DNA of 64,000 bases, from positions 30,471,007-30,535,006 of the forward strand of contig NC_079207.1 of assembly GCF_026745355.1 (NCBI RefSeq). The letters run 5' to 3'. Below, piece by piece: positions 43,901 to 54,814 of the stretch. The DNA comes from Beta vulgaris subsp. vulgaris. Its lineage: Eukaryota > Streptophyta > Magnoliopsida > Caryophyllales > Amaranthaceae. The translations under genes and the position numbers were made by a program. Positions within the stretch are counted from its first letter, which is position 1; every line of letters begins with the position of its first letter. Under the pieces are notes generated by a model. That model was not told the origin of the DNA. It saw nothing but the letters and a program-made list of their open reading frames with translations, and did not search any database.

Positions 43901-45346
43901 TATAATATATGAGACCAACCCAACAATCAAAAATGTTTTATACAATTACTCAATATATAATTTGAAAACTAGTTATTAGGCCCGGACTACGTCCCGGGTA
44001 AGGAAAATTTTCATTTATTAATACTATAATTTAAGATGATAACACTAAATATTATTTGGTCTAGTGGTTAAAACTTTAGTGTATGCTCTCGAGGTTCCGG
44101 GATCAAACCTTACACTATGCAATTTCTAATTTTTTTTATTGTTGTGGATTACATGGAGTAAACTCACTTAGGGACAGCGCCACGTGGCACCGTTTATGGC
44201 TTAGGCACCCCTTTTAATATATTAGTATAGATACTCTACGGACCCTAAATTTTTGGTGGTGATGTGCAGTTGCCTAGGTTACACGTGCTCTGCGCCGCCC
44301 CTGAATTGGTTAAGTTCCGTGGCTTTCAAAAACATATATTGGTTGTTTCCGTTTAGTACACAGAATGATACTCCATAAATCGGTCAGAAAAATTTGCACC
44401 ATATAAGAAAAATTTATCGCTTTATTTCATATCTATATAGAAGTATCATTGATACTTGATGAGCAAACGTGAAGAGAAAAAAAATGTCAATTGAAAAAAA
44501 AAGAATAAAATCATACTTTATTGGAAGTGCCAAAGCTAATATGATCCTCTTTTTGTAAATTTACCATAATAAGTTAGATTTCCATAAGATTCTGTCCCTG
44601 AGCCTATCAAAGTCTGTCACCAATAAAAATAATTGAAAAAGAGTACTAATTTGTGCCTTATGTAATTGTCGTACTCAACACCTTACGTTTTCTAGGATTC
44701 ATAACAATCAAATTGCTGCATTCCTTCCTTTATAGTTGTATCCGTGGAATCATAAATTAGTTTCTGTCGGAAATAAAATTACCTTACTAAAGTAATAAGT
44801 TTTGATGCTTTATTAAGAAGTGGCAGATTTAAAAAAAAATACCTACTGACAAAACAAATTGATAAGTTTCTATTGACGTCAAGTTACCAATTTTTTGAAC
44901 ACAAAACCTTCCAAATTTTTTTAATACTCTTCCTCCAAAATCTCATTTTTAAAGAAAATTGCTCAAAATTCAAGTGGGGTTAATTAACAAGCCTAATTTG
45001 AATGCACTCTCGCCCCATTTATGATGGTAGTGACATATACAAGATCCGATACTAATCCTTAGATTACACATTAGAACATTATATATTTTATGTTAAAAGA
45101 ACTGTGAATGGGACATGCAAATTAGAAAACTAGACAAAACAGTAGCAAGAAGATACCAGGGCGAAGGTGGTCAGGGCCCGCATTGAGGAGGTTAAGAAGA
45201 CCGGCGCGGCCGTAGAATTTGGCGAGGAAGACCGTGGCATTGGCTTGAGCGTCCGATGATTTCATCCATTGAAGGCAAGGTCGAATTACGCAATCGTCGC
45301 TACACCCTTTGCGGAGCACTCTGCATCCATTGCAGCTAGTTCTCAT
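37931..45346 (-). CDS. Class II LOB-domain (LBD) transcription factor, two exons
   Basis: CDS is the complement of join(37931..38463, 45157..45346): 723 nt, 240 residues. Exon 1 starts at the ATG at 45346 and ends CGCCCTG|GTATC. Exon 2 begins after TTTGGCAG, and the joined codon gives Ala-64. The LOB zinc-finger-like block is Cys-x2-Cys-x6-Cys-x3-Cys at residues 5-19 ([15 protein letters not shown]). The GAS block [11 protein letters not shown] follows at about 44-54, and exon 2 starts [20 protein letters not shown]. The C terminus holds LELTL (226-230), an EAR-like repression motif typical of class II LBDs (LBD37-42 group; closest in feel to LBD40-42). The protein should be a nuclear DNA-binding regulator, probably a repressor. 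Introns at this codon are usual in the family, but 6,693 bp is very long and full of TEs. No lesion is visible, so it is likely functional. Confidence 0.93.
39233..39460. mobile_element. hAT MITE (228 bp) with perfect 8-bp TSD
   Basis: The ends are CAAGGCCGTCTCGAAC and, from the right, CAGGGGCGGCTTTTAGC, an imperfect TIR. The TSD CTATTGAG is perfect at 39225-39232 and 39461-39468. It has no coding capacity and lies in the LBD intron. Confidence 0.88.
40394..40675. mobile_element. Stowaway MITE in the LBD intron
   Basis: TIR CTCCCTCCGTCCCAAATTAT on the left and, from the right, CTCCTCCGTCCTAATTTATT; TA on both sides (40392-40393, 40676-40677). It contains an internal direct duplication of a block with CTATGTACTATATATGGAAA. 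Confidence 0.9.
40737..41254 (-). mobile_element. Small non-autonomous Helitron-like element (518 bp)
   Basis: On the minus strand it starts A|TCTCTATTATATAAGCC and ends CTAG|T. A GC-rich hairpin (GCACGCATCGCGTGC, 40750-40764) lies 9 bases before the CTAG. A TC start, CTRR end, 3' hairpin and insertion between A and T are the Helitron hallmarks. No Rep/helicase gene. Confidence 0.85.
41354..41896 (-). mobile_element. Second Helitron-like element of the same family (543 bp)
   Basis: On the minus strand it starts A|TCTCTATTATGTAAGCC and ends CTAG|T, with a hairpin GCACGCATAGCGTGC (41366-41380) 8 bases before the CTAG. Both ends match the element at 40737-41254, while the interiors differ. Confidence 0.85.
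41897..43251. other. AT-rich intron sequence, nothing recognised
   Basis: No ORF with family features; the 63-codon frame at 42088-42279 looks random. The phrase GTCAGGGAGGT occurs at about 42812 and also near 41318, hinting at an older duplicated repeat. Confidence 0.4.
43252..43561. mobile_element. Stowaway MITE in the LBD intron
   Basis: TIR CTCCCTCCGTTTCCTAAAGA on both ends (perfect over 20 bases when the right end is reverse-complemented), with TA at 43250-43251 and 43562-43563. Internal AAAGTAGGAGAGAGAAAG is duplicated. Confidence 0.93.
43969..44231 (-). mobile_element. Mini Helitron-like element (263 bp) carrying a tRNA-like fossil
   Basis: On the minus strand it starts A|TCTATACTAATATATTAAA and ends CTAG|T. 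A hairpin CCCGGGACGTAGTCCGGG (43981-43998) lies 8 bases before the CTAG. A different family from the two elements at 40737-41896. The next feature lies inside it in the opposite orientation. Confidence 0.8.
44057..44113 (+). other. tRNA-like (SINE-type) remnant with A-box and B-box
   Basis: The A-box-like TGGTCTAGTGG (44057-44067) and the B-box-like GGATCAAACC (about 44100-44109; 8 of 10 to GGTTCGAACC) are spaced as in tRNA genes. It lacks an intact acceptor stem and anticodon arm, so it is a fossil or SINE head, not a working tRNA gene. Confidence 0.5.
44232..45121. other. LBD intron sequence proximal to exon 1, no gene
   Basis: AT-rich. Near 44290 GCGCCGCCCCTG resembles one hAT end like that of 39233-39460, but no partner end or TSD could be matched. 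Confidence 0.4.
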
Positions 45347-45827
45347 TGTTGCGATAATTTACAAAAATAAAATTAATACTAAGAGAGATCAATGAGATGC
45401 GAGTAATGGTTGAAAAGATGAAGCTGGGGAAGGGGGTTTTAAGTAGGCAGGAATATGTGAATTGAAGAGTTTGAGGGTGAAAAAGTTGCGGTTTTTGTTT
45501 TTGGTTCATAGCCCACAGGAAGCATGTACTTTTGTGGAAGAAAACCTGGTTAAAAGTCTTGAAGCTTTCCTTGTTTTTGTTTTATTTATTGGTTTTCCAT
45601 TTCTTCCTTGTGTTTATTTGGAAAGTTTTAAGGATTGTCTAGCTTCCAACTTCCAAGTGTACAAGCCTCAATGTTGGGGGGTTGTCTTTCAGTTTATTTG
45701 CCCTTCAAGTTAAATATTATTACATGGGCCACAACTCTGCCATATAGTACATTAGTACTAGAGTCTCTATATTTTTATCGGAGTATCTAAATGTCTAAAT
45801 CATAGGATTGAACAGTTTTTTGTTCTT
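45347..45827. other. Upstream region of the LBD gene
   Basis: This must hold the promoter and 5' leader of the LBD gene on the minus strand. A pyrimidine-rich leader (CATCTCATTGATCTCTCTTA) precedes the ATG. I cannot choose a TATA box confidently. The 83-codon plus frame at 45462-45713 has no recognisable family. Confidence 0.4.
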
Positions 45828-46571
45828 AGAAAAAACTAATATGAACCCGGTGCACACTAATTAGTGTGCACCCGATTCATATCACGTGAGTTTATGATAA
45901 TGTATATTGATATGATATAGTGTATGTTAAAATGATATAGTGTATATTAAAATGGTATAGTGTATGTTACAGTGATATAGTGTATGTTAAAATGATATAG
46001 TGTATATTAAAATGATTTAGTGTATGTTACAGTGATATAGTGTATGTTAAAGTGATATAGTGTATGTTATAATGATATAGTGTATGTTAAAGTGATATAG
46101 TGTATATTACAATGATATAGTGTATGTTAAAGTGATATAGTGTGTGTTAAAGTGATATAGTGTGTGTTAAAGTAATATAGTGTATGTTAAAAGTGATATA
46201 GTGTATGTTAAAGTGATATAGGGTGTGTTAAAGTGATATAGTGTATGTTAAAATGATATAGTGTATGTTAAAGTGATATAACGGGTATGTCAAAGTGATA
46301 TAGTGTATGTTAAAATGATATAGTGTATGTTAAAGTGATATAGTGTGTGTTAAAGTGATATAGTGTATGTTAAAGTAACATAGTGTATGTTAAAAGTGAT
46401 ATAGTGTATGTTAAAGTGATATAGGGTGTGTTAAAGTGATATAGTGTATGTTATAATGATATAGTGTATGTTAAAATGATATAGTGTATGTTAAAGTGAT
46501 ATAACGGGTCACGTGCCTGGACCTGGTCCACACTATTTTTAGTGTGAACCGGGTCCACGCCAGTCGGATTG
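45828..46571. mobile_element. Minisatellite-cored element with 9-bp TSD, copy 1 (744 bp)
   Basis: Flanked by a perfect 9-bp TSD TTTGTTCTT (45819-45827 and 46572-46580). About 18 bases in from each end is a matching hairpin-forming block: ACCCGGTGCACACTAATTAG on the left and, reverse-complemented, ACCCGGTTCACACTAAAAAT on the right. Each runs on to an inner CACGTG. Between them (about 45900-46505) is a tandem array of a 20-bp unit, consensus GATATAGTGTATGTTAAAGT, in about 30 variant copies. A second copy in opposite orientation is at 62929-63499. A 9-bp TSD suggests a MULE-related element. It has no ORF. Confidence 0.88.
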
Positions 46572-46580
46572 TTTGTTCTT

Positions 46581-47604
46581 TAGGTTAGCTTGAATTTGTG
46601 GTACTATACTAATAATGTTCTTAACCTTGTTTAGATTGAGTAACTACTAGGGGTTACCAAAAATAAGATATGTATTAATGAATCAATAGGTGGCGGCAAG
46701 TAGTAGAATTGTGGAAAAACCAAATTAATACACAATTATGGTTTGTCTAATGGAATCCACTACTTCTAATCGGGAAACTTTTCAATTATATAAAATTTTA
46801 GCTTTTATCTTTTGGAAATTATTGGGTGAAGCAAATCTAACATATTTATTATTTGGTAAATGGTAATTCGATGTTTTTGAATTGTCTTGATTTTTAGCTT
46901 TTTCATATAATTATAAAGGCAAAAAATAAAGGAGTTTTTGGCAATTAGAGTTTTGGAGTAAAAAGAGAGTTTTGGACCACTATTATAGTTTTGAGTAGTC
47001 AAAAACTTTAAAAGGGGTGTTTAGTAAAAGAAAGTTTTGAACTAAAAACTCTCAAAATGAAAAAGCTCATAAGAGCTTTTTCTTTAGAGGATTAAGTAAA
47101 GATATGTTCAATGACTTTTATGCCTCTAATAATAATACTATCCATGTATATTAAAATGTCTATAAATATTACTTCACACAAATAAATGACAATAAGTTTT
47201 TAGCAACCAGTTAATTGTTACCAAACACATTTATAAGAAGTTGTCAAATCAGCAGTCAAATCTGCTTAACGAAAAGTTAAAACTCTAAACTCTAACAGCT
47301 AAACTCTAAACTTTATTTGCCAAATATGACCAAAGTATTTAGTAAATGACTTTTCAATAGCCAAGAAGCCAGTTTGTTAGCCAAAAGGGAAAAAAATTAA
47401 CTGGATTTTGGCTTTGTTTTACATTCACTGTGTATTACCAAACAATTCGATATATAACCAATAGCCAAAATAAACATCCAGTGAAACCAAGTACCAAAAA
47501 AAAAAAAATATCAATAACCAATTGTCATTGCCAAATAGAACAATTAAATCTCTTTAAATAAAACAATTATTACAATCTTGTAGAGTCGTAATAAATTCTT
47601 GTAA
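46581..47604. other. Upstream AT-rich region with decayed MITE-like ends
   Basis: Around 47014-47231 GGGGTGTTTAGTAA and, from the right, GTGTTTGGTAACAAT resemble TIRs of a hAT-type or Tourist-type MITE, but no TSD is evident. Further words of the kind TTTGCCAAAT lie at 47317-47540. No gene. Confidence 0.4.
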
Positions 47605-47908
47605 GGGTTCATTTGGTTGAAGTTGGGAAGTATAACTATCCATGAATTTGCATTTCCCATGAAATTTTACTTCCTGGTAATTACATTTTTTTTGTTTGGT
47701 TGAAAATGGGAAATTCTATTTCCCATGGGAACTTCCACTTAACTAGGGGGACCTAGCCCCTAGGTAAGTTATTTCCTCCATTTTGTAGGAAATAGAACTT
47801 TCTAGAAAGTTTTACTTTCCATATTTTTGCCAACCAAACAACAACACATTTACTTATTTCCTAGAAATTCTAATTTTCCATGCATTTGAAACTTAACCAA
47901 ATAAGCTC
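47605..47908. mobile_element. Tourist-like (PIF/Harbinger) MITE, 304 bp
   Basis: The ends are GGGTTCATTTGGTTGAAGTT and, from the right, GAGCTTATTTGGTTAAGTTT. The TSD TAA is at 47602-47604 and 47909-47911, the TWA type used by PIF/Harbinger. The interior has repeated TTTCCCATG/CATGGGAA words. Confidence 0.85.
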
Positions 47909-47911
47909 TAA

Positions 47912-48599
47912 GTCGATGTCATATAGGATTTTGCCTTCTCCTAAGCTCACTTTCTTATGTATACTGGCATCTCTAATTATAAATATATCACTTTATACCA
48001 AATGATTTACAAACCAAGTTGTTTTTATGGAAAAAAAAACAATTTGTTGTGAAATCCATCCACACATAGTTGCTTTTTTAATAAACCAAAAAGAAACTGA
48101 TACCTTCATGTCTGCTTTTTAGTAAAAAAATTCCTATGATATATTTACTTAAATCGAGTAAAAAATAATTTACAAATACAAGCTTTCAAATTCTTATGAT
48201 CTATTATAGGTCCTGTAATATTATATGGATAAACTATATTATGGACTATATAACAAGTCACATAATTCTAAAATGTTTCATAAATTCCTTACCTTCGGAT
48301 GATTGAAGATAAATATTAATGGATTATAGTACAAGAAATTTAATAGATTACATCTTCTTAGATTCTTTATGAAGTCAATAAGCTAGTTGGATAGTCATTA
48401 TTAAACACAATCAACCTTATAACAATGTAGTACAATAATGTAGATTTTTGTTACTTCATATAGTGTTGTTTGGTTCACTTAATTCAAGTATCAGATATGG
48501 GTTTGAAATGGGTTAAACCCATAATATAGGGTTCAGAAACCCTCGAAGAAAAGTGGATATGGCTCATTCCAACCCCCTAAGAATCAATTAATAAGAGAG
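47912..48599. other. Intergenic, nothing recognised
   Basis: AT-rich with no gene. GTTTGGTTCACTTAATTC near 48469 looks like one MITE end without a visible partner. Confidence 0.4.
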
Positions 48600-48637
48600 A
48601 CTAATAGAAATAATACAATACTGCTTAATAAAAAAAA

Positions 48638-50660
48638 GTGAGAATGAAAGAGAAAGTTAGAGAAAGAGAGAGAGAAAAGGAAAGTGAGAATGAGAGAAAC
48701 TTTCATGCTTGGACTACGACTAGCCGACGGAAGAGAAAACCTCACCCAGTAGCAAACCAAATCTTATTCATCTCCAACCTGCCTCTCACCTTCACCCCTG
48801 ACCTTCAAGTCCACCTTCTTGAAATTTGTCAACACCAAGTCCCTACTCATAGCTATTCACCAACTCAATGAAGTCAAGATAGACAACCGCCGTATCCTCC
48901 TCCAACCAGCCAAATATGACAGCTTGGCCCCACCGCATCCCCGCTCCAGGACAACCACCTCCACTCACGAACCCCACCCTCGTCCACCTACCACATAAAT
49001 CAAACCCACTCTCCTAAGCAGCAGGGACCATATATCCTACAAAGAAGTTGCTCAACTGAACCAAAATAACCAACCACCAATACCGGCCCCCCATCACAAA
49101 TCCTAAGGAACCCACCCCCCACCCAGCCATCATCCCACCTCTGCCCCAAACTTCCCTAAAACCTCTAGACCACAAGAAATCTCCCCCTTTGCTATAAATG
49201 AAGTTGATCTTCACCCTCATTTCGTCTTCTTTGAACCGAGTAATCACAGGAGAATGTGCTCCAGAGCTCTTCGCCCAGACACCGAAACAATTCGCGACGA
49301 ACTTATTGCCACTGAGTTCGAAAATGATTGCTTTACGAAAATTAAGGGCATAAAAAATTACGAAAATGAAGACCTTTTTCAATGGAGTGTTCTTGCACTT
49401 GCATCTTCATCACTATCATCCAATGCCGTAGTGGACTACATCCTAGCATCTGGGTTTAACTGCCCAAAAATCAAACCTTTAGGGGGAATGATGCACCTCA
49501 TAATCTTTGACAGCCTAGGTGATAAACTGGCTATTATTAAAAGTTGTTGGCTTGAAAATTGGTTCACAAACCTTGAAAATGTCAATGACAATGCCAGACC
49601 TCTTTGCAAGGAGACATGGATAAAAGTTCTAGTAGTATCGCTATCAGCTTGAGGCTACAAAAACTTCTACAACATCAGAAGTATCTATAGAAGAGTGATC
49701 TCAGTTGATCACTTAAGTATTGAGTGTGCAAAAGTCTTAGTCTTCACTGACTGCTTGTTCAAAATTAATGCGAAGCTTTTGCTCAATATTGATGGAGTGA
49801 AGTTTAAAATATTCACTTTTGAAGAAAGGCGTGCTCCTATTAGGTCTCCTTCTCCGGCAAAGTCTTCAACTCCGTCCACCCCTCTAAGCCGCAGTCCGAC
49901 AAATTCCTCTTCCCAAGATCCTAGCAGCAATAAAAATCATACCTTAAAAAAGCCTCACCCATTCCCAAACCCAAGAAACCAATGATATTCTCTCACTCCC
50001 CACACCAGATCACTAATTCTTCGCCCACTCCCAATAAGGGAACACATGATGTCAAGAATGAAATTCTCCCTTTAATGATTGGAATGTCAAAAGTCCCATC
50101 TCGAAGCTCGCACAAAAAATCAAACAAAGTCTCTCTTTCTCAAGCAAATATTACTGGACCACCTTTTGAATCATCTCATGTCAACCCCCAATACAACCCA
50201 ATTAATCCAATCCTACCAGGCCCATTTTCTTGCCCAATTCTCCAGTTCCCATCTCTAATACTTTTTCCCCACATCGCAAGCCCAAAGTTTCAGCCTCCAC
50301 CTCCAATTCCTCTGGACCCCTATTTCATCCGGGATTCGAGGATCATGTCCCTTTGAATATAATGGTAGCCCATGAAAAGATAAAATTAAAGAAAAAACCA
50401 AAGAAGGCAGTTTTGAGAAAAGGCTCGCGAGCCTCCAAGTCTACTGAATCCCATACTCCTTCCCCCTCTCCAAAAAAAACGAAAAAAATCCAACTATCAC
50501 TCCAATCCCAATTACTGCTGAAGATACAATCAAATTAGCAATGGAGCTTGGTATAAACTTCGATGGTCCCGTCTCGGACCTCCATAATAGAGCCTTTTCC
50601 ATCCTCAAGTGCCAAAAATCAGACTGTCTTCAAAAGGAAGCCAACAATCCATAGCCATCT
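48638..50660 (+). pseudogene. LINE ORF1-like protein, broken
   Basis: An open stretch near 48750 (IADQ-like leader, ILFISNLPLTFTPDLQ) recalls the RRM-like start of plant L1 ORF1. The better part is 49254-49985: LDIYDEL-type helices, then ALCKETWIKVLV-like strands and EERRAPIRSPSPAKSSTPST. It is followed by a Ser/Pro/Lys-rich basic tail to about 50540 (KLKKKPKKAVLRKGS). A stop splits it at 49652, and frames shift near 49990 and 50230. The basic Ser/Pro-rich tail fits an RNA-binding ORF1 protein. The identification rests mainly on position before ORF2. Confidence 0.55.
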
Positions 50661-50693
50661 GCCATCATACTTTCATAAAAACTTAAACAAATC

Positions 50694-53600
50694 ATGATTT
50701 GTCTCTCTTGGAATGTTAGGGGCATAGGCGCCAGAACTAAGCATACCTCGTTACGAAAGCTTATCTTCACCCACCAACCCCTTTTTGTTTTTGTTCAAGA
50801 AACAAAGTTGGAATCGATCAGCAGTAAAACCTTAAAATCCATCCGAGGAGATTTCGGTATAGAATATATCCTAAGTCCTTCTATCGGAACTTCTGGGGCT
50901 TGATTTCCCTGTGGAATTCGAGCCAATTCACTCTTGTCTCCAGCCATGTTGCTAGATCTTGGATTGGAATATGTGGCTTAATTAAATCCAAAGATTTCTG
51001 CTGCACTCTAATACATATCTACAATCTATGCGCTACCGATGAGCGAGCCGTGGTGTGGGATGAGATCATTATGTTTGTAACACAAAACCAAAATCCTTGT
51101 TTCATAATTGGTGATTACAATGAATTTCTTGCTCAAACTGACAGAGGGAGTCAGCATGCCTCAAGGCAAGGCATTCGTGATTTTCAATCTTTCATCCATC
51201 ACCTTGGGCTCATTGAAATCACTGCCTCAAACGGGCGATTTACTTGGTATCGAGGACAATCTAAAAGCCTTCTAGATAGGCTACTTGTCCAAAGTGATTG
51301 GATCACCTCCTTCCCCTCCCTCAAAGTTTCCCTCCTTAACAGGGGACTTTCTGACCATCGGCCTTTGTTGGCTTGTGCGAGCGAATCAAACTAGGGTGCA
51401 AAACCTTTTATATTTCTTAACTGTTGGCTATCTCATCCCGAATGCATGAAAGTCATCAAGAGTGCTTGGATCAAGGCCGAAGGCCTCTCTTTTCCAGACA
51501 AACTGCGCACCATTAAAGAAGATCTCAAGCAATGAAATATTCATGAATATGGCGTTATTGATGTTAACATCAAGCAGCTAGAACAAAAAATTCTAACTGT
51601 TTTTTGAATTCTAATGAATTGCATGAAAGGAAGAAAGCCCAATCATAACTATGGACTTGGCTCAAGCGTCGGGACTCATATTGGGCGCAAAACTCGCGAG
51701 TCAAGTGGATCAAAGAAGGTGATAGGAGTACTAAGTTCTTTCATGCCTTTGCCTCCATAAGACGTCACAAAAATCTTTTTGAAAGGCTTATCAAAAGGAA
51801 GGAGTTCACATATAAAAGCCCGATGACATCAAGGATGAGGCCGTGGCTTACTTTGAGAACATCTTCAAGGAAGATCACAAAATGAGGCCCACCTTCAGCA
51901 ATTTGGATTTTAACACTCTCTCTGAGGATAACATCTCCTTTCTCACGGCTCCTTTCACTCATGAGGCAATTGATGAGGCCGTGGCCTCCTGTGATAGTCA
52001 AAAAGCCCGGGTCCTGATGGGTTCAATTTCAAGTTCATCAAAAGTGCATGGGAGATTATAAAGGGCGACATATACAATATGGTGGAGGATTTTTGGCTCT
52101 CTTCTCGGCTGCCTCGGGGGTGTAATGGTGCCTTCATTGCACTTATTTCTAAGACCGAAAATTGAGCTTCAAGGATTTCAGGCCCATAAGCATGGTAGGA
52201 TGCTTATACAAAATTGTGGCAAAACTATTGGCCCGTGCACTTCAAAGAGTAATGCACCATCTTATTAAACCATTCCAGACATCTTTCATTAAGGGCCGTC
52301 AAATTCTTAACGGAGCCCTAATTGCAGGGGAACTTATTGATTCGTGCAAGCGAATGAACAAAAATGCAGTAATATTGAAACTAGACTTTCACAAGGCATT
52401 CGACTGAATCTCGTGGAGTTTTCTAGATTGGGTCTTTGCACAAATGGGTTTTCCCTCTAGATTGTGAGGATGGATTAGAATATGTGTGATGTCAGCTTTA
52501 GCTTCAGTTCTCATCAACGAATCTCCAACCTCCCCCTTCAAGCTCCAAAGAGGTTTGAGGCAAAGTGACCCCCTCTCCCCTTTTTCATTCGATCTTGCGG
52601 TTGAACCCTTAAACTTATTGATACATAGGGCCACGAACTTAAAATTGTGGGAGGGGATTGAAATCTCAAGGGGGGGGGGGCACAAAGCTTACACACTTGC
52701 AATATGCCGATGACACAATGATTTTTTGCCCTCAAAATATTGATTACCTCATGAACATCAAGAAAATGTTGATCACATTTCATATGGCCTCTGGTTTGCA
52801 AGTGAACTTTCAAAAAAGTTCCTTTCTTGGCGTGAATGTGGATCCTCTATGGCTTCGTTTTGCTGCACACTCGCTACAATGTAAAATAGATGCTCTCCCT
52901 TTCACCTACCTTGGTTTGCTAAATGGAGGAATCACATCTAGACTAAAAACCTGGGATCCGGTTCTCCATAGGATGTACACTAAGCTAGCCTCTTGGAAGG
53001 GGAAGCTCCTGTATATTGGGGGTAGAATCACGCTTTTAAAAGCATGTCTATCTAATCTACCCCTATACTATATGTCTTTGTTCCCTATTCCTAAGGGAAT
53101 CATTGAAGAGATTTGCAAGATTCGACGTAAATTTTTATGGAGTGGTGACTATGAGAAGAAGGCTTTCCCACTAGTATCTCGGAGCTTGCTCGAGCTTCAT
53201 AAAAAGCTTGGAGGACTTGACATTAGTAATCTTTTGCACCACAACATCTCACTCTTATTCAAATGGTGGTGGCATTTCATAACTGAGCCTAATGCGTTGT
53301 GGCGCAAGGTGGTTCATGACAAATATGGCTATGGTGCGCCATTTTCTTTGACAGATATAGTGGTACCTTCTAATGGGGGCCCTTGGAAGCACATTTGCTC
53401 ATCTATTTTACATGCTCATAATGTAAAACCCCTGGTTGCAACATGTGTGAGGAAAAGGGTGGGTAATGGTTCCTCGACCCTTTTTTGGCATGACTTATGG
53501 GTCGAAAACTCTCCACTCAAGATTACTTTCCCCCGGCTTTTCCTTCTATCAACAATCCCAAACTCCCTCATCATATCAATGGGGTTCTGGAATGGTCCAC

Positions 53601-54814
53601 AATGGGCTTTGAGTTTTGAATGGAAACATAATTTGCGTCCTCGAGATAATCTGGAGCTCGCCCAACTCCTAACTAGCTCTCCTTGACCAAGTATTGCTCG
53701 ATGCTCACTCTCATGATAGTTTTGTATACACCCCTAGCTACGCAGGGGAATTTTCGGTCAAGTTGTTATGCTATGAGCTGGACATAACCTCCCCCACATA
53801 CCTCAAGTCTCCATTAAAGGACTATGGAGAGGCTTGGTTCCATTTCGGATTGAAGTACTTGTATGGTTCTCGCTCATAGGAAAACTCAACATAAGATTAA
53901 AGCTATCTAAACTGGGATTGTTGCCTCCCCACGAGGCTCTCTGCATTTTTTTACAAAAGCCACATTGAATCTGAAACTCATCTCTTCATACATTGTAAGT
54001 TTACTCATCATTTATGGTCATGGTGGTTATCTCTTTGGGATCTACATTGGTGTATGCCCTCATTTTAAGTGATTGTTTTTGACAATGGGAGTATAGGGGT
54101 GCCTCTCCTTTTTTTAAAAAGGTTTGGCTTGCATCGTTCTTCATCATCCTTTGGACTGCTTGGAAGGAAGCGAAATGCTCGGATTTTTAACAATTCTTTC
54201 TGCTCCTTACAACAACTTCATGATTTAACTCTACTGAGGCTATGTTGGTGGATAAAGGAATGGGAGGATTGGTTCCCCTACTCCTCGGATGAGGTCCTAC
54301 GACATCCTCAATGCTTAAAAATGGTGTCAAGGTTCACGCCGCAGATTAACAAAAGGCCATTCAGCGACCTTGGAACCCCCCCTCATGTTAAGGTGTCAAA
54401 TGGAATGTCGATGCCAGTTTTGATCCCATTTGCAGCCGAAGTGCCATTGGCTGGGTACTAAGAAATGACGTGGAGGTGTTCCCGTGTGTTTTTTCTAGCC
54501 CCATTCCTTTGACGGAAATTAACTCCGCGGAGGTTTATGCCATTTTCCGAGCCATCAAAAAATCAATGGCCTGCGAAGAAATCAGAACAAAGAACATCAT
54601 CATCGAATCCGATTCGGCAGATGCGATGGCTTTGTGTAATGCTTGTAGTGGAGGCCCATGGAATCTGAACTTCCTCTTGAATTTCATTAGAAAGACCGCA
54701 AAAGCTCATCTTAATATTAACATAATTCATAAGGGGCGAAGCTCAAATATGGTGACCGACGCTCTTGCTAAGCAAGGTTTGAGAAGGGAGAGTGAGTTTT
54801 TAGCATGGATGTAA
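50694..54814 (+). pseudogene. LINE ORF2: endonuclease, reverse transcriptase and RNase H, broken
   Basis: The ATG at 50694 opens an APE-type endonuclease: SWNVRGIGAR and VQETKLES to 50903, then, after a stop and frame change, GDYNEFLAQTDRG and LSDHRPLLA to 51394. The reverse transcriptase follows: FRPISMVGCLYKIVAKLLA (52168 on), LKLDFHKAFD with a stop right after it (52408), RGLRQSDPLSP (Ser where Gly is usual), and LQYADDTMIF with the catalytic pair (52700). Thumb and connection run to 53686. A zf-RVT-like part lies at 53700-54330. An RNase H domain at 54380-54814 shows WNVDASF, IESDSADAM and MVTDALAKQG. At least five frame breaks make it inactive. A C-terminal RNase H is a feature of several plant L1 lineages. 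Confidence 0.9.

Larger units (their letters stand above)
38464..45156 (-). other. 6.7-kb TE-filled intron of the LBD gene
   Basis: Donor GTATCT at 45156 and acceptor TTTGGCAG ending at 38464, both on the minus strand. Inside are a hAT MITE, two Stowaway MITEs, three small Helitron-like elements and a tRNA-like fossil, annotated separately. A single Stowaway-like end (ACTACCTCCATCCCAAAATA) also occurs near 39663 without a partner. The remaining sequence is AT-rich with no coding signal. Confidence 0.85.

Noticed and set aside
44057..44113. Functional tRNA gene
   Set aside because: Only A/B-box-like words remain. There is no acceptor stem pairing or clear anticodon loop, and it lies within a Helitron-like element.
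45828..46571. Reading the 20-bp array as a CRISPR array or promoter-type repeat
   Set aside because: There are no unique spacers, the units are directly adjacent and vary throughout, the context is plant nuclear DNA, and the unit is bounded by TSDs.
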